From Pseudomonadota bacterium (GTDB taxonomy: Bacteria > Pseudomonadota > Gammaproteobacteria > Burkholderiales > Eutrophovitaceae): a stretch of DNA of 38,949 nt. The position numbers were made by a program, and so were the translations under genes. The notes under the pieces are model-generated. The model was not told the origin of the DNA. It saw only the letters and a list, made by a program, of their open reading frames with translations, and did no database searches. Location: the NCBI GenBank assembly GCA_002704665.1, contig PAHB01000075.1, positions 1 to 38,949 of the forward strand. The letters run 5' to 3'. Shown one piece after another: positions 31,784 through 38,949 of this stretch; positions within the stretch are counted from its first letter, which is position 1, and every line of letters begins with the position of its first letter.

Positions 31784-32554
31784 TTAAAATTTTAAACTAA
31801 TCACTTCTTCTCCAGCTATGGTTTCCCATTGACCTAACAAATTCATTAAATTTTTTAGCTGTTTTTTTTCTCTGCCTGCTCTTGCTTGACCCATAAATTG
31901 GAATCTACCTGGGGCAATTTCCCCTTTGCCACTTAGTAATAATGGTCCTTCCTTCGTTTTTAGTTCCATCTCGCCAGAATCACCGTTCCAGTCAAATTCC
32001 ATTCGATAGTGTCCTAATGGTTTTATCGGTGACAGTTTTGTAGCGATATTATTTAAGTCAAGTGTCATTTTGCCATATATTTTAGGTAATGAGTTATCAA
32101 AAAACATTATTATGATTTCTGTCCATGAAAGTTCTAGTTCGCCGCTAGGATCAATTGTGTTAAAAGGAGCGCCGATCTCTTTAAGTTTTTCGCTAGGGAT
32201 TTTTATTGTAGACGAGGCTAGTTGATAATTATTCCAACGACCCTTAACTATTATTGAGTCTTTCAATACGTCTGGATTATGAATTTCGACTTCAATTAGT
32301 CCTAAAAACAACTTGGGCGATAATTTCCACGAAAATCTTCCGGGTAATATGCTCACGGCCTGACCTTCAAGGCCATGAGGCTTCGCTATTATTACCGAAC
32401 CATTCCAAACACTTCCACGGGTATCTGCAAAGGTAAATATTTTTTGTGTTGATAAGTCTAGTATTTGAGTTATCCATGAGGCTGGAGGCGAAAAAATTAA
32501 TCCGCCCATTAGCGCAATAATTAAGACAATTAAGAACCCTAATTTTTTTAACAT
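31784..32554 (-). CDS. gspN: Type II secretion protein GspN
   Basis: A 256-aa bitopic protein with one N-terminal membrane segment (about residues 4-24) and a periplasmic beta-rich domain, GspN-like: W-x-G-S-V-I, a W-x-L-S-P-K motif and a C-terminal F-x-G-x-A-R-A-x-x-x-x-x-x-L-x-x-L-L. GspN is present in some T2SS only and its role is unclear. Its place between gspM and gspD matches the Xanthomonas-type order. Sequence identity to known members looks low, so the assignment leans partly on position. Confidence 0.82.
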   Translation of the reverse strand: MLKKLGFLIVLIIALMGGLIFSPPASWITQILDLSTQKIFTFADTRGSVWNGSVIIAKPHGLEGQAVSILPGRFSWKLSPKLFLGLIEVEIHNPDVLKDSIIVKGRWNNYQLASSTIKIPSEKLKEIGAPFNTIDPSGELELSWTEIIIMFFDNSLPKIYGKMTLDLNNIATKLSPIKPLGHYRMEFDWNGDSGEMELKTKEGPLLLSGKGEIAPGRFQFMGQARAGREKKQLKNLMNLLGQWETIAGEEVISLKF

Positions 32555-32558
32555 GCTA

Positions 32559-33080
32559 TTAAATTCCGTGTTTTAGAGTCAAGCTAGCTTTTACGAGGGG
32601 AGAGTCTGTATTACGTGTAATAATTGCATTGTTTGTGATTAAATTTCCTGTCTGTTTTATTTTAATAAGCCAATTAACTAGGTTTAAAAATTGAACAGAT
32701 TCAATTTCTATATGATAAAGATTATTCGTGCTCGAAATAAAAGGGCCAACAAACCCCTTCTCAGACATAGAATCATACAAAAAGTTAATGACTGATTCTG
32801 GATTGCCCGCTTTTAGTAAGTCGGACTTTGGTATCAAATACACTAACTGACTAATTTCCTCAAATTGGCTTGTTAATGTAGCAATACGGTTTTGTTTTTT
32901 TTGTATGTTGTTTATTAATGGAGTAATAAAAAAAACAGTCCAAAAAAATATAGTGGTAACAATTATTAATGCGGTGATGAAGGTTTGCATCGGCCGTGTT
33001 CGTGTGTTCCAAAGTCTGGAAAAAGTCCTAATATTTTCACGAAAAAAATTAGAATCTACTGAGCGTTGCTTATTTTCCAT
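32559..33080 (-). CDS. gspM: Type II secretion protein GspM
   Basis: A 173-aa bitopic inner-membrane protein with a short cytoplasmic N-terminus, one membrane segment (about residues 34-56), a coiled-coil-prone stretch (N-N-I-Q-K-K-Q-N-R-I) and a small ferredoxin-like periplasmic domain, the GspM layout. It partners GspL. AAAGG lies before the ATG, which overlaps the 3' end of gspL by 25 bases. Confidence 0.83.
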   Translation of the reverse strand: MENKQRSVDSNFFRENIRTFSRLWNTRTRPMQTFITALIIVTTIFFWTVFFITPLINNIQKKQNRIATLTSQFEEISQLVYLIPKSDLLKAGNPESVINFLYDSMSEKGFVGPFISSTNNLYHIEIESVQFLNLVNWLIKIKQTGNLITNNAIITRNTDSPLVKASLTLKHGI

Positions 33081-34363
33081 ATTATACCTTTATCACTAGA
33101 AGAAGACTCCGTGACGGACAGTCCTAGTTCAGTGAAAATATTTGTCTTGTTTTCGAGAGATATTTTTTGGTTTTTTTCAAAATGCACAAAGAGGTTTTTA
33201 TTTCTATATTCCACTGATAGTATCCCCGGCATATCGCCGTCATCGATTTGAGATGTGGAGAGCGTTTCTCGAAGTTCGCCTAAACCGGTTAGTAAATTTA
33301 TAAAGCCATCAGGTGTAGAAAGTGAAGTGCTGTAATTTTGATCTATTTTTTGTCTCATTTGGCGAACAGGATCTAATATCACGGTTTCGTCTGGGAAATG
33401 CTTCAGAAATAGTTTTTTTGTTTCGGCATTTAAATATGAAACTTCTTGATCCAAATTAGACTTGTATAAATAAAGAGCAAAGCTATTTATAATTAAGAGT
33501 GAGAGGGCTAAAGTCAAAGATGATCTCCACTTTGAAAAATTTAGGTGTGACCGACGCTTCTCTCCTAAAAATGATGAAAAGTTTATGATATGTGGGATAC
33601 TTTTTGATAGGTTTTTCGTTAGGTTTTCCTGTTCAAGCGATATTTGTATATTATTTGGACTAATGTTCTCTAGAGCCGCTCTAAATTCCTCCTTATCTTT
33701 ATTCGGAACTTGTAAGGTCAATTGTTTGCCGCCAATCATATGCAACAAAAGTTCTACTATCTTTTTAGAAATATTTAATTCTTTCTGTTTTTTTACCGAA
33801 AAACAAAAAAAGTCGTAGTTTCCAGATCTCAAAGAAATAGTTTTAGATTTGTCATGGTTTGTTACTCTTGCAAATAAATTTTCAGACTCAGGTTCCGGTA
33901 TGCTGAGTTGTTCAGGTAAAAAATACACGGATTCAGTAAACTGTATGCCTATTAGTTTTTCTATGTTTTTCGCGTATTTTTTATCGTAAGCCAGAACAAC
34001 TTGTTTATTATCGTACCTACCCCCTGAAAGAAGGAATGTATCAGTGGGGTCTGTTAATAGGTGCTCTTCAGCTAAATTTGGCAGTGCAAGTTCTAAGTCA
34101 ACATCTGATAATCTAGGACATTTCACAAGCATGATATTAACCTCGCTGCTTGCTAATACGAGGACGAGACGGTGAGAGTTTTTCGCTTTTATATTTATTT
34201 GGACCGAATTGATTTCTTTAGCAGTTTCCAATTCTCCATTTTCGTTCATTTCCACACTAACAAATGAGAATTGTCCCGAAGCAGAAGTTTGTTGTATTTC
34301 CTCTGAGGGAGGAATAAAAACAAATAAGATTTTTTGTTTCTTACTTAAAAGTCTTTTAACCAT
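33056..34363 (-). CDS. gspL: Type II secretion protein GspL
   Basis: A 435-aa protein with a cytoplasmic actin-like domain (about residues 1-265) that docks GspE, one membrane segment (about 288-308, A-L-S-L-L-I-I-N-S-F-A-L-Y) and a periplasmic ferredoxin-like domain that pairs with GspM. The cytoplasmic part keeps the pattern D-L-E-L-A-L-P-N-L-x-E-E-H-L-L-T-D-P typical of GspL. Its start overlaps gspK by 19 bases. Confidence 0.88.
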   Translation of the reverse strand: MVKRLLSKKQKILFVFIPPSEEIQQTSASGQFSFVSVEMNENGELETAKEINSVQINIKAKNSHRLVLVLASSEVNIMLVKCPRLSDVDLELALPNLAEEHLLTDPTDTFLLSGGRYDNKQVVLAYDKKYAKNIEKLIGIQFTESVYFLPEQLSIPEPESENLFARVTNHDKSKTISLRSGNYDFFCFSVKKQKELNISKKIVELLLHMIGGKQLTLQVPNKDKEEFRAALENISPNNIQISLEQENLTKNLSKSIPHIINFSSFLGEKRRSHLNFSKWRSSLTLALSLLIINSFALYLYKSNLDQEVSYLNAETKKLFLKHFPDETVILDPVRQMRQKIDQNYSTSLSTPDGFINLLTGLGELRETLSTSQIDDGDMPGILSVEYRNKNLFVHFEKNQKISLENKTNIFTELGLSVTESSSSDKGIIWKISNAQ

Positions 34364-35280
34364 ACTAACTCAACACCTTGTGGTGATCGCTGAATCAAGC
34401 ATTTTTTTCGTATTAGTGATTGATTAATTTTCACTGTTCCTGTAATGAGAAAGAAATCTGTTTTTACAGTAATATTTTTTACGTTTGCATTTACTCCAAC
34501 CTGCCTTATTCTATTTAAAAAGTCAGCAGTATCCAGAAAAATAGCGTTATCTCTAATAGCTAAGACGTTTCTAGCATCAGTATAAGGTATATCTAACTCA
34601 GCCGCTATCACCTCCATCGATGCTGTATTAACGTTAGTTTTTGTTTGTTTGGGAAGCAGGATTACGTGGTTCTCTAAAATTGTCAATATTTCAGCATTGA
34701 AACTTTTTAATGCAAGAAAGTCAGATAATGTTTCAAAACCAATCTGCCCAGAAATATATTTATCACTTCGCACAAATTGCTGCTGCTGCTTAGCCAGTTC
34801 TTTTGCTATTGTACTTGCGAGTTTTTGGGAAATTTTTAATTGCTTTAGAAGGCGAGCGAAAATATTAACCTCCTCAGTTATAACTTGTCCATTTGAAGCT
34901 AGACGCCTCGCGTTAAATTTTCCTTGGGCGTCTGATATTACTCCCGATAGCACTGCATTTACAGCGGGACTTTGTACTTTTGAGTCCTTTACATAGCGAT
35001 CGAGGCGGGTATCCATAAGAGGCGTATTCCAAGGTTCCGACAGATCGTCGGTGGTAGAAAACTTTGCATCTTCTAATAAAATGAGCTTAGCCCAGTCAAG
35101 TGCTCCTTTCAAAATCCAATGCTGTTGTAACTGTAGTCTTTGATTTTCAATAGATCGAACTTGTACTTGTTGCTCCCAAAATAGACTGGTGACAATCGAA
35201 AGGCAAAGTACCGTAAGAAGAAGAACGGTTACTATTGCTACACCATTTTCATTACCGCTGTTTTTAGTGGCGGATATCAT
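34345..35280 (-). CDS. gspK: Type II secretion minor pseudopilin GspK
   Basis: A 311-aa minor pseudopilin thought to cap the pseudopilus with GspI and GspJ. Seen: the prepilin cleavage site G-V-A-I-V-T-V-L-L, with Thr instead of Glu at mature position 5, the known hallmark of GspK; a hydrophobic helix; the alpha-helical insert; and a C-terminal region with N-V-N-T-A-S and an internal helix-hairpin-helix-like D-A-R-N-V-L-A-I-R. Its ATG overlaps the gspJ stop as ATGA, so translation is coupled. Confidence 0.93.
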   Translation of the reverse strand: MISATKNSGNENGVAIVTVLLLTVLCLSIVTSLFWEQQVQVRSIENQRLQLQQHWILKGALDWAKLILLEDAKFSTTDDLSEPWNTPLMDTRLDRYVKDSKVQSPAVNAVLSGVISDAQGKFNARRLASNGQVITEEVNIFARLLKQLKISQKLASTIAKELAKQQQQFVRSDKYISGQIGFETLSDFLALKSFNAEILTILENHVILLPKQTKTNVNTASMEVIAAELDIPYTDARNVLAIRDNAIFLDTADFLNRIRQVGVNANVKNITVKTDFFLITGTVKINQSLIRKKCLIQRSPQGVELVWLKDF

Positions 35281-35948
35281 GGACCTAGTGCCACAATTTT
35301 AGTTATAGACGATTGCCGATTCGTAAATTTAATAGCTAGCGAAAGCCCTTTCCAGCTAGACTTCCATATTTGGGCTGCGGAGATCGGAGGTTTTGAATTT
35401 TTCTCAGGTGAATTTAATGGCGACAAATCCGCCATCTCCCATTTTTTTAAATTCTGATCCCAGAGGTTGATTTCTATCTTATCTATGCTGCTAAGCAAAG
35501 AAATCGGAGGATTACTTACATTTGCTTCCTGTTGAATGAAGTATCTGTGCAAACTTTCAATTGATCTGGTAGTTGGGGAAGCCCATCGCATCAGATTTTC
35601 TTCTTCAAGATAATATTTGACTATTTGCACTCCTGGTGTGCCGTTTAAAAAGTGTGATTCTCGGCTTATAATTAGAACATTATTATTGATGGCTAATGGA
35701 GAGCGTCCGTTAATTCTATTAGGCTTGGCTAATTTCAAACAATCCGTTTGAAGTTGAGCAAAAACTATTTGGAGATTACGGATATTTTCAACATCTTCAG
35801 ATAACGTTCTTTGACTAAATATGATTGAGTCCAAGCCTTTCCAACCAAGTACAGCAATGATCCCTAAAATTGCAATTGCTAATAATAATTCAACGAGTGT
35901 AACTCCAGATTGGTTGAGATGTAATGATTTGTCTCTCTCAAATACCAT
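35277..35948 (-). CDS. gspJ: Type II secretion minor pseudopilin GspJ
   Basis: A 223-aa minor pseudopilin. Seen: cleavage site Q-S-G-V-T-L-V-E-L-L with Glu at mature position 5 and a typical hydrophobic helix; the W-K-G-L-D motif follows. The ATG at 35948 is preferred to the TTG at 35957 (three codons upstream) because it is the first proper start; both overlap the gspI 3' end. Ends with the coupled ATGA junction to gspK. Confidence 0.92.
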   Translation of the reverse strand: MVFERDKSLHLNQSGVTLVELLLAIAILGIIAVLGWKGLDSIIFSQRTLSEDVENIRNLQIVFAQLQTDCLKLAKPNRINGRSPLAINNNVLIISRESHFLNGTPGVQIVKYYLEEENLMRWASPTTRSIESLHRYFIQQEANVSNPPISLLSSIDKIEINLWDQNLKKWEMADLSPLNSPEKNSKPPISAAQIWKSSWKGLSLAIKFTNRQSSITKIVALGP

Positions 35949-36324
35949 CGGGAACAAGTTGTGTTAGTTTTATTATTTGGTTTGTCGACTGATCATTCAA
36001 AAATACGCTAATTTCTACGCGCCGAAATAGTGGGTTGGGAGTTTGGAATACGACCTGTCTGCAACTGAACTGAAAGTCTCCTTGAGGGCATGGATATACT
36101 GTTTCCCCCAGCGGAGGCCATATTTGCGCTAGGCGAATTTGAGTTAATTGGTTTTCCGCTGACCAAGTAGACATTATCGCCACACTTAGATCACCATTAT
36201 TTTTTGTTAGACTGCCTACTGCTCGAAGGCTTGCACCGAGCGCGGTGGCCAATATGAATAATGCCACGAGGACCTCCAACAAAGTGAAGCCCTTGTCAAA
36301 ATTTCGGTTGGAGAAAAGTTTCAT
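35938..36324 (-). CDS. gspI: Type II secretion minor pseudopilin GspI
   Basis: A 128-aa minor pseudopilin. Seen: the cleavage site K-G-F-T-L-L-E-V-L-V-A-L with Glu at mature position 5, a helix with A-L-G-A, the conserved A-E-N-Q-L region and a pair of Cys (P-C-P, S-C-R) that could form a disulfide. 21 bases after gspH. Confidence 0.93.
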   Translation of the reverse strand: MKLFSNRNFDKGFTLLEVLVALFILATALGASLRAVGSLTKNNGDLSVAIMSTWSAENQLTQIRLAQIWPPLGETVYPCPQGDFQFSCRQVVFQTPNPLFRRVEISVFLNDQSTNQIIKLTQLVPDGI

Positions 36325-36345
36325 GATCCTAATTGGACAAAATAA

Positions 36346-36819
36346 TCATCGAATTTCAAAATGACCAAGGCCATTTGAATAGATCGATGCTATATTATTT
36401 GCAGTTGCTAACTGCAATTTAAAAGGTTCCGACACTGGCTCAAAACCAAAAACGATTCTTACAAATTCTTCGGTCGTGTCGTGTAGATTAGAGGAAACAT
36501 GAATATTTAAAATCGGAAATTTTCTCTTTCTAAGAAAGTTGTCTTTTTCTATAGGATGCCACTTCTCTTCGATTTTAATGAAAAACTCATATTCCTCATC
36601 GTTAATGTGGACCGCTATAGATGTATTCCTTAGAATGGCCTCCTCACGGGCAAGTCTAAAAAGTGAAGCCAGCCTTTTTGCCTCCGTTTGCAGCTTTCTT
36701 CCGTCATTCTTATAAATTGAGACGGATGTGTACGTCATGACTATGCCAAAAATTAGCAAAACCGCCAATAATTCTAACAAGGTAAAGCCTGTAATTTTTT
36801 TATAGCTACTAGCACGCAT
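36346..36819 (-). CDS. gspH: Type II secretion minor pseudopilin GspH
   Basis: A 157-aa minor pseudopilin linking the tip to the main filament. Seen: cleavage site T-G-F-T-L-L-E-L-L with Glu at position 5, then the helix, and the L-A-R-E-E-A-I-L-R-N pattern shared by GspH/FimT proteins. 20 bases after gspG. Confidence 0.92.
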   Translation of the reverse strand: MRASSYKKITGFTLLELLAVLLIFGIVMTYTSVSIYKNDGRKLQTEAKRLASLFRLAREEAILRNTSIAVHINDEEYEFFIKIEEKWHPIEKDNFLRKRKFPILNIHVSSNLHDTTEEFVRIVFGFEPVSEPFKLQLATANNIASIYSNGLGHFEIR

Positions 36820-36839
36820 TGAAGAATTTATTAGAAATA

Positions 36840-37289
36840 TTAGTTATGCCACGATCCAATATCAGAGTTGGATCCTTCTCCGCCCGGCTGCCCGTCTGCT
36901 CCTAAAGAAAAAATATCAAAACTACCGTGAACTCCGGGAAAAAGGTATTGATAGTTTTTTCCCCAGGGATCGGCAGGCAATCTATCAATGTAGCCTCCTG
37001 TCTTCCAATTGGGAGGAATGGGTCTTGTTTGCGGTTTTTTGATTAATGATTCTAAACCTTGCTTGGTAGTGGGATACTGATAATTATCTAATTTATATAA
37101 TGAAATCGCCTGCATTAAAGTAGCGATATCTTGTTTGGCTGCCATAAGTCTCGCGTCGTCGGTACGCCCGACCAGCTGTGGCACCAGAAGCGATGCTAAA
37201 ATCCCCATAATTACCACCACGACCATAATTTCAATGAGTGAAAAACCTGAAATGCTACGCGATTTGGCTAAAGAGCTTTTATTAATCAT
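36840..37289 (-). CDS. gspG: Type II secretion major pseudopilin GspG
   Basis: A 149-aa major pseudopilin. Seen: cleavage site S-G-F-S-L-I-E-I-M with Glu at position 5, the family core T-T-K-Q-G-L-E-S-L and P-A-D-P-W-G-K-N-Y-Q-Y, and the calcium-binding C-terminal loop S-L-G-A-D-G-Q-P-G-G-E-G with acidic ligands. It is the first gsp gene of the operon; the 101-base gap upstream probably holds the promoter, though I see no convincing -35/-10 pair. Confidence 0.96.
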   Translation of the reverse strand: MINKSSLAKSRSISGFSLIEIMVVVVIMGILASLLVPQLVGRTDDARLMAAKQDIATLMQAISLYKLDNYQYPTTKQGLESLIKKPQTRPIPPNWKTGGYIDRLPADPWGKNYQYLFPGVHGSFDIFSLGADGQPGGEGSNSDIGSWHN

Positions 37290-37390
37290 GATTTTTAAAA
37301 CTCCCTCTAATTTTTGATTCAGATTTCCAAAAAATATTTTACTCAGCGGTACAATACATTAACTATGCTTGATCGTAAATTCTAGGATAA

Positions 37391-38146
37391 TTATTGATTA
37401 AAGGAGGGGGAGCGAAAAATATTATTTATTCGCCAAAACCCCGACATCCGAGCTAGTTCAATAGTTGGCATTTTTTGGGAAGACATCTGCATTATTGCCC
37501 ATTGACTTGCGAGAAATTTTGCTATTGTTCTGTGTTGTGGACGACAAACAAAAGTTTGTGCTCCGGAACATGTCAAGTCAATTCCGCTTGGATATACGTG
37601 TTGCGCTTTTTCTACGATTGCCCAGATTAGATGCATTGGGGGTGCGCTATGAGCATATTCGAGAGCTTTTTGTCTGGCTACATTCCTTTGCACTATTTTT
37701 TTTCTTATTATTTTGCTGGATCTATCAAAAGCCCTATGTTTGATCGGGGATTGCATAATGGGTCGAAAGGGTTCTCCAAGAACTGTTCCGCGCACTCTTT
37801 CTTCACTTTTTTTACTCGGGTCAGTATCGTTCTCTTTTGCTGGTTTGGTAAAGCCTTTCTCAATCGAGTGTACTAATTTATTTTCTTTATTGCTTTTCTC
37901 CAGATATATTTTCAACTGGGGAGTGTTAAAAATTAAATTAGGACGTATATTAATCACGGTCATTGGAATAAGAAGAAGGATGATATGAAAAAAAGCAGAA
38001 AGTAATATCGTCCCAATTAATATTTTGCCTTGAAAACAATTATGGCCCCATCCGGGGCCATAATTACTATTTCGGTTACTGAAATTAATATTATTGTTTA
38101 ACACCTTGAATGACTGAAGGAGCAGCGTCCCAGTTGACAGCATCAT
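37391..38146 (-). CDS. Unknown TonB-like single-span membrane protein
   Basis: Not recognised. A 251-aa reading (start uncertain) with one membrane segment (I-G-T-I-L-L-S-A-F-F-H-I-I-L-L-L-I-P) followed by a charged, Lys/Glu/Ser-rich linker and a more compact C-terminal part with two Cys (L-T-C-S, F-V-C-R). The layout resembles TonB/TolA-type anchors but the TonB C-terminal signature is not visible. The ATG at 38146 overlaps the upstream gene by 56 bases and would translate through a 12-base-pair hairpin (38038-38065); GTG 38104 has the same problem, and no Met codon exists between hairpin and membrane segment. Coding of the 3' two thirds seems sound; the N-terminus may be wrong. Confidence 0.5.
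   Translation of the reverse strand: MMLSTGTLLLQSFKVLNNNINFSNRNSNYGPGWGHNCFQGKILIGTILLSAFFHIILLLIPMTVINIRPNLIFNTPQLKIYLEKSNKENKLVHSIEKGFTKPAKENDTDPSKKSEERVRGTVLGEPFRPIMQSPIKHRAFDRSSKIIRKKIVQRNVARQKALEYAHSAPPMHLIWAIVEKAQHVYPSGIDLTCSGAQTFVCRPQHRTIAKFLASQWAIMQMSSQKMPTIELARMSGFWRINNIFRSPSFNQ
38038..38065 (-). terminator. Strong 12-base-pair hairpin after the surface-protein gene
   Basis: AATTATGGCCCC and GGGGCCATAATT flank a four-base loop; every base pairs. On the minus strand it lies 25 bases past the stop of the 38091 gene and is followed by GTTTTC, a short T run, so it is a likely terminator, though it falls inside the apparent N-terminus of the next gene. Confidence 0.65.
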
Positions 38147-38949
38147 AATCGCCTGGGTAATAGTTTGTATTCGCCGCCATCGATGGATCTTTGGCGTCTC
38201 CGGTTAATACCTGCGCAGCCGGTAGGTTTGCTGCTGACCCCATGGATATATTTTGCGCACTAGCAGTAATACCACTGTCCGGCTTAAAACGAAGTTCTCG
38301 CTCCAACCATTTCACCCATTTCGTTGCAGAATTTATTGTTACATAACCATTGGAATCGGACGGAATTGTGAACGCAGGAACGTATCTTGTGCCTTCCCCG
38401 CAATCGACCTCTTGGTTGGTTGTCGATGAAAAACATTTGCCCGGTATACCGTGGAGTTCTCCGAAACCCATGAATTCAAGCCGGAGCGGCGCTCCTGCAA
38501 AATCACCGTAGGGTACTGTCCCGCTCGTATTAGCTGGAACTGTGAAGCTTGCACCTTCTGGTGCGGTAAATTCCAGGTAGGTATTATCAGATTTCTTTAA
38601 GAATGTGGCTGAGTTCCAGTCTTGTGTACCAGTCTCCCAAACGTAATAAGATGCTAAGTCGTTAGCTTTCCAATCGCAATACTTACTGGAATCCCAATCA
38701 CATTGCAGACTCGTAAGATCACTGCTAGCTACTAATGGTCCCGTTCGAACTCCCCATTCAAATCTTCCAGATAGTTTTCCACTTGGAAGTGCAGTGCTGT
38801 TGACAACTGCTGATGCACAGTCCGTGAGCGTATACGCATTGGTGTCCCAGGTGTAAGTCTCAACAGATCCAGCCCCGACATTACCCCATTGATTATATGT
38901 TCCCGCCGTGAATGGTGAATCACTGTCGCTAATTACATCCAAGGATGCA
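38091..38949 (-). CDS. C-terminal fragment of a probable secreted/surface protein, unknown
   Basis: The frame is open to the right edge of the window, so the start is missing; about 285 residues are visible. It is rich in Thr, Ser, Asn, Trp, Tyr and Gly and poor in Lys, with at least six Cys (D-C-A, Q-C-D, Y-C-D, K-C-F, D-C-G), and no membrane segment, which is typical of exported beta-rich proteins. Its base composition looks more GC-rich than the gsp genes. I recognise no family. Its position just upstream of the gsp genes makes it a candidate T2SS client (inference). An internal TTG at 38942 is not a convincing start. Confidence 0.6.
   Translation of the reverse strand, partial: ASLDVISDSDSPFTAGTYNQWGNVGAGSVETYTWDTNAYTLTDCASAVVNSTALPSGKLSGRFEWGVRTGPLVASSDLTSLQCDWDSSKYCDWKANDLASYYVWETGTQDWNSATFLKKSDNTYLEFTAPEGASFTVPANTSGTVPYGDFAGAPLRLEFMGFGELHGIPGKCFSSTTNQEVDCGEGTRYVPAFTIPSDSNGYVTINSATKWVKWLERELRFKPDSGITASAQNISMGSAANLPAAQVLTGDAKDPSMAANTNYYPGDYDAVNWDAAPSVIQGVKQ

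Noticed and set aside
1..38949. CRISPR array, tRNA, rRNA, insertion sequence or prophage
   Set aside because: I saw no regularly spaced direct repeats, tRNA-like cloverleaf, transposase or phage structural genes.

Overview
The window looks like a chromosomal stretch of a free-living, probably marine, heterotrophic gammaproteobacterium-like organism. The reasons are a complete proteobacterial type II secretion (Gsp) operon that includes gspC, L, M and N, a modest GC content (about 40% by eye), and a dense load of acyl-CoA and amino-acid catabolic enzymes. This placement is inference; there is no rRNA, tRNA or taxonomic marker here. I see no transposase, integrase, CRISPR array or tRNA, and no gene-free stretch longer than 300 bases.

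Left part (1-23.5 kb): a mosaic of short catabolic operons on alternating strands. From left to right: a 3' fragment of a HExxH protein; (-) acyl-CoA ligase and M20 deacylase; (+) SDR, DadA-type D-amino acid dehydrogenase, HisD/HpsN-type dehydrogenase and a SufU-type Fe-S scaffold; (-) omega-amino acid:pyruvate aminotransferase and an M81 (MlrC-like) protein; (+) a two-subunit acyl-CoA dehydrogenase pair, MaoC hydratase, divergent ComB-like protein and small LprI-like exported protein; (-) DapA-superfamily lyase; (+) HpaI-type aldolase, MaoC hydratase, hotdog thioesterase and an acyl-CoA dehydrogenase.

Next is a molybdenum hydroxylase unit of the IorA/IorB (isoquinoline 1-oxidoreductase) type at 18843-21527. 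It has strong ribosome binding sites, codon use unlike its neighbours, a 262-base leader full of inverted repeats and a clear intrinsic terminator. It is followed by its likely maturation factor XdhC and an SDR.

Right part (23.5-38.9 kb): one long minus-strand block. It starts at the right edge with the end of a probable surface or secreted protein and an unknown TonB-like membrane protein. It continues as gspG-H-I-J-K-L-M-N-D-E-F-C, a rotated order compared with the textbook C-to-N order, and runs after only 14 bases into a D-2-hydroxyacid dehydrogenase, a 2-keto-4-pentenoate hydratase-like enzyme and a glutaryl-CoA dehydrogenase. GspC is unusually short and gspO (prepilin peptidase), gspA/B and a pilotin are not in the window.

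Taken together, the left part reads as salvage of amino acids (including D-forms), omega-amino acids, acylated compounds and branched or dicarboxylic acyl-CoAs. HpaI-like aldolase, the hydratase and the Mo-hydroxylase could form the lower part of an aromatic or N-heterocycle route, but no ring-opening enzyme or transporter is present, so the substrate is unknown.
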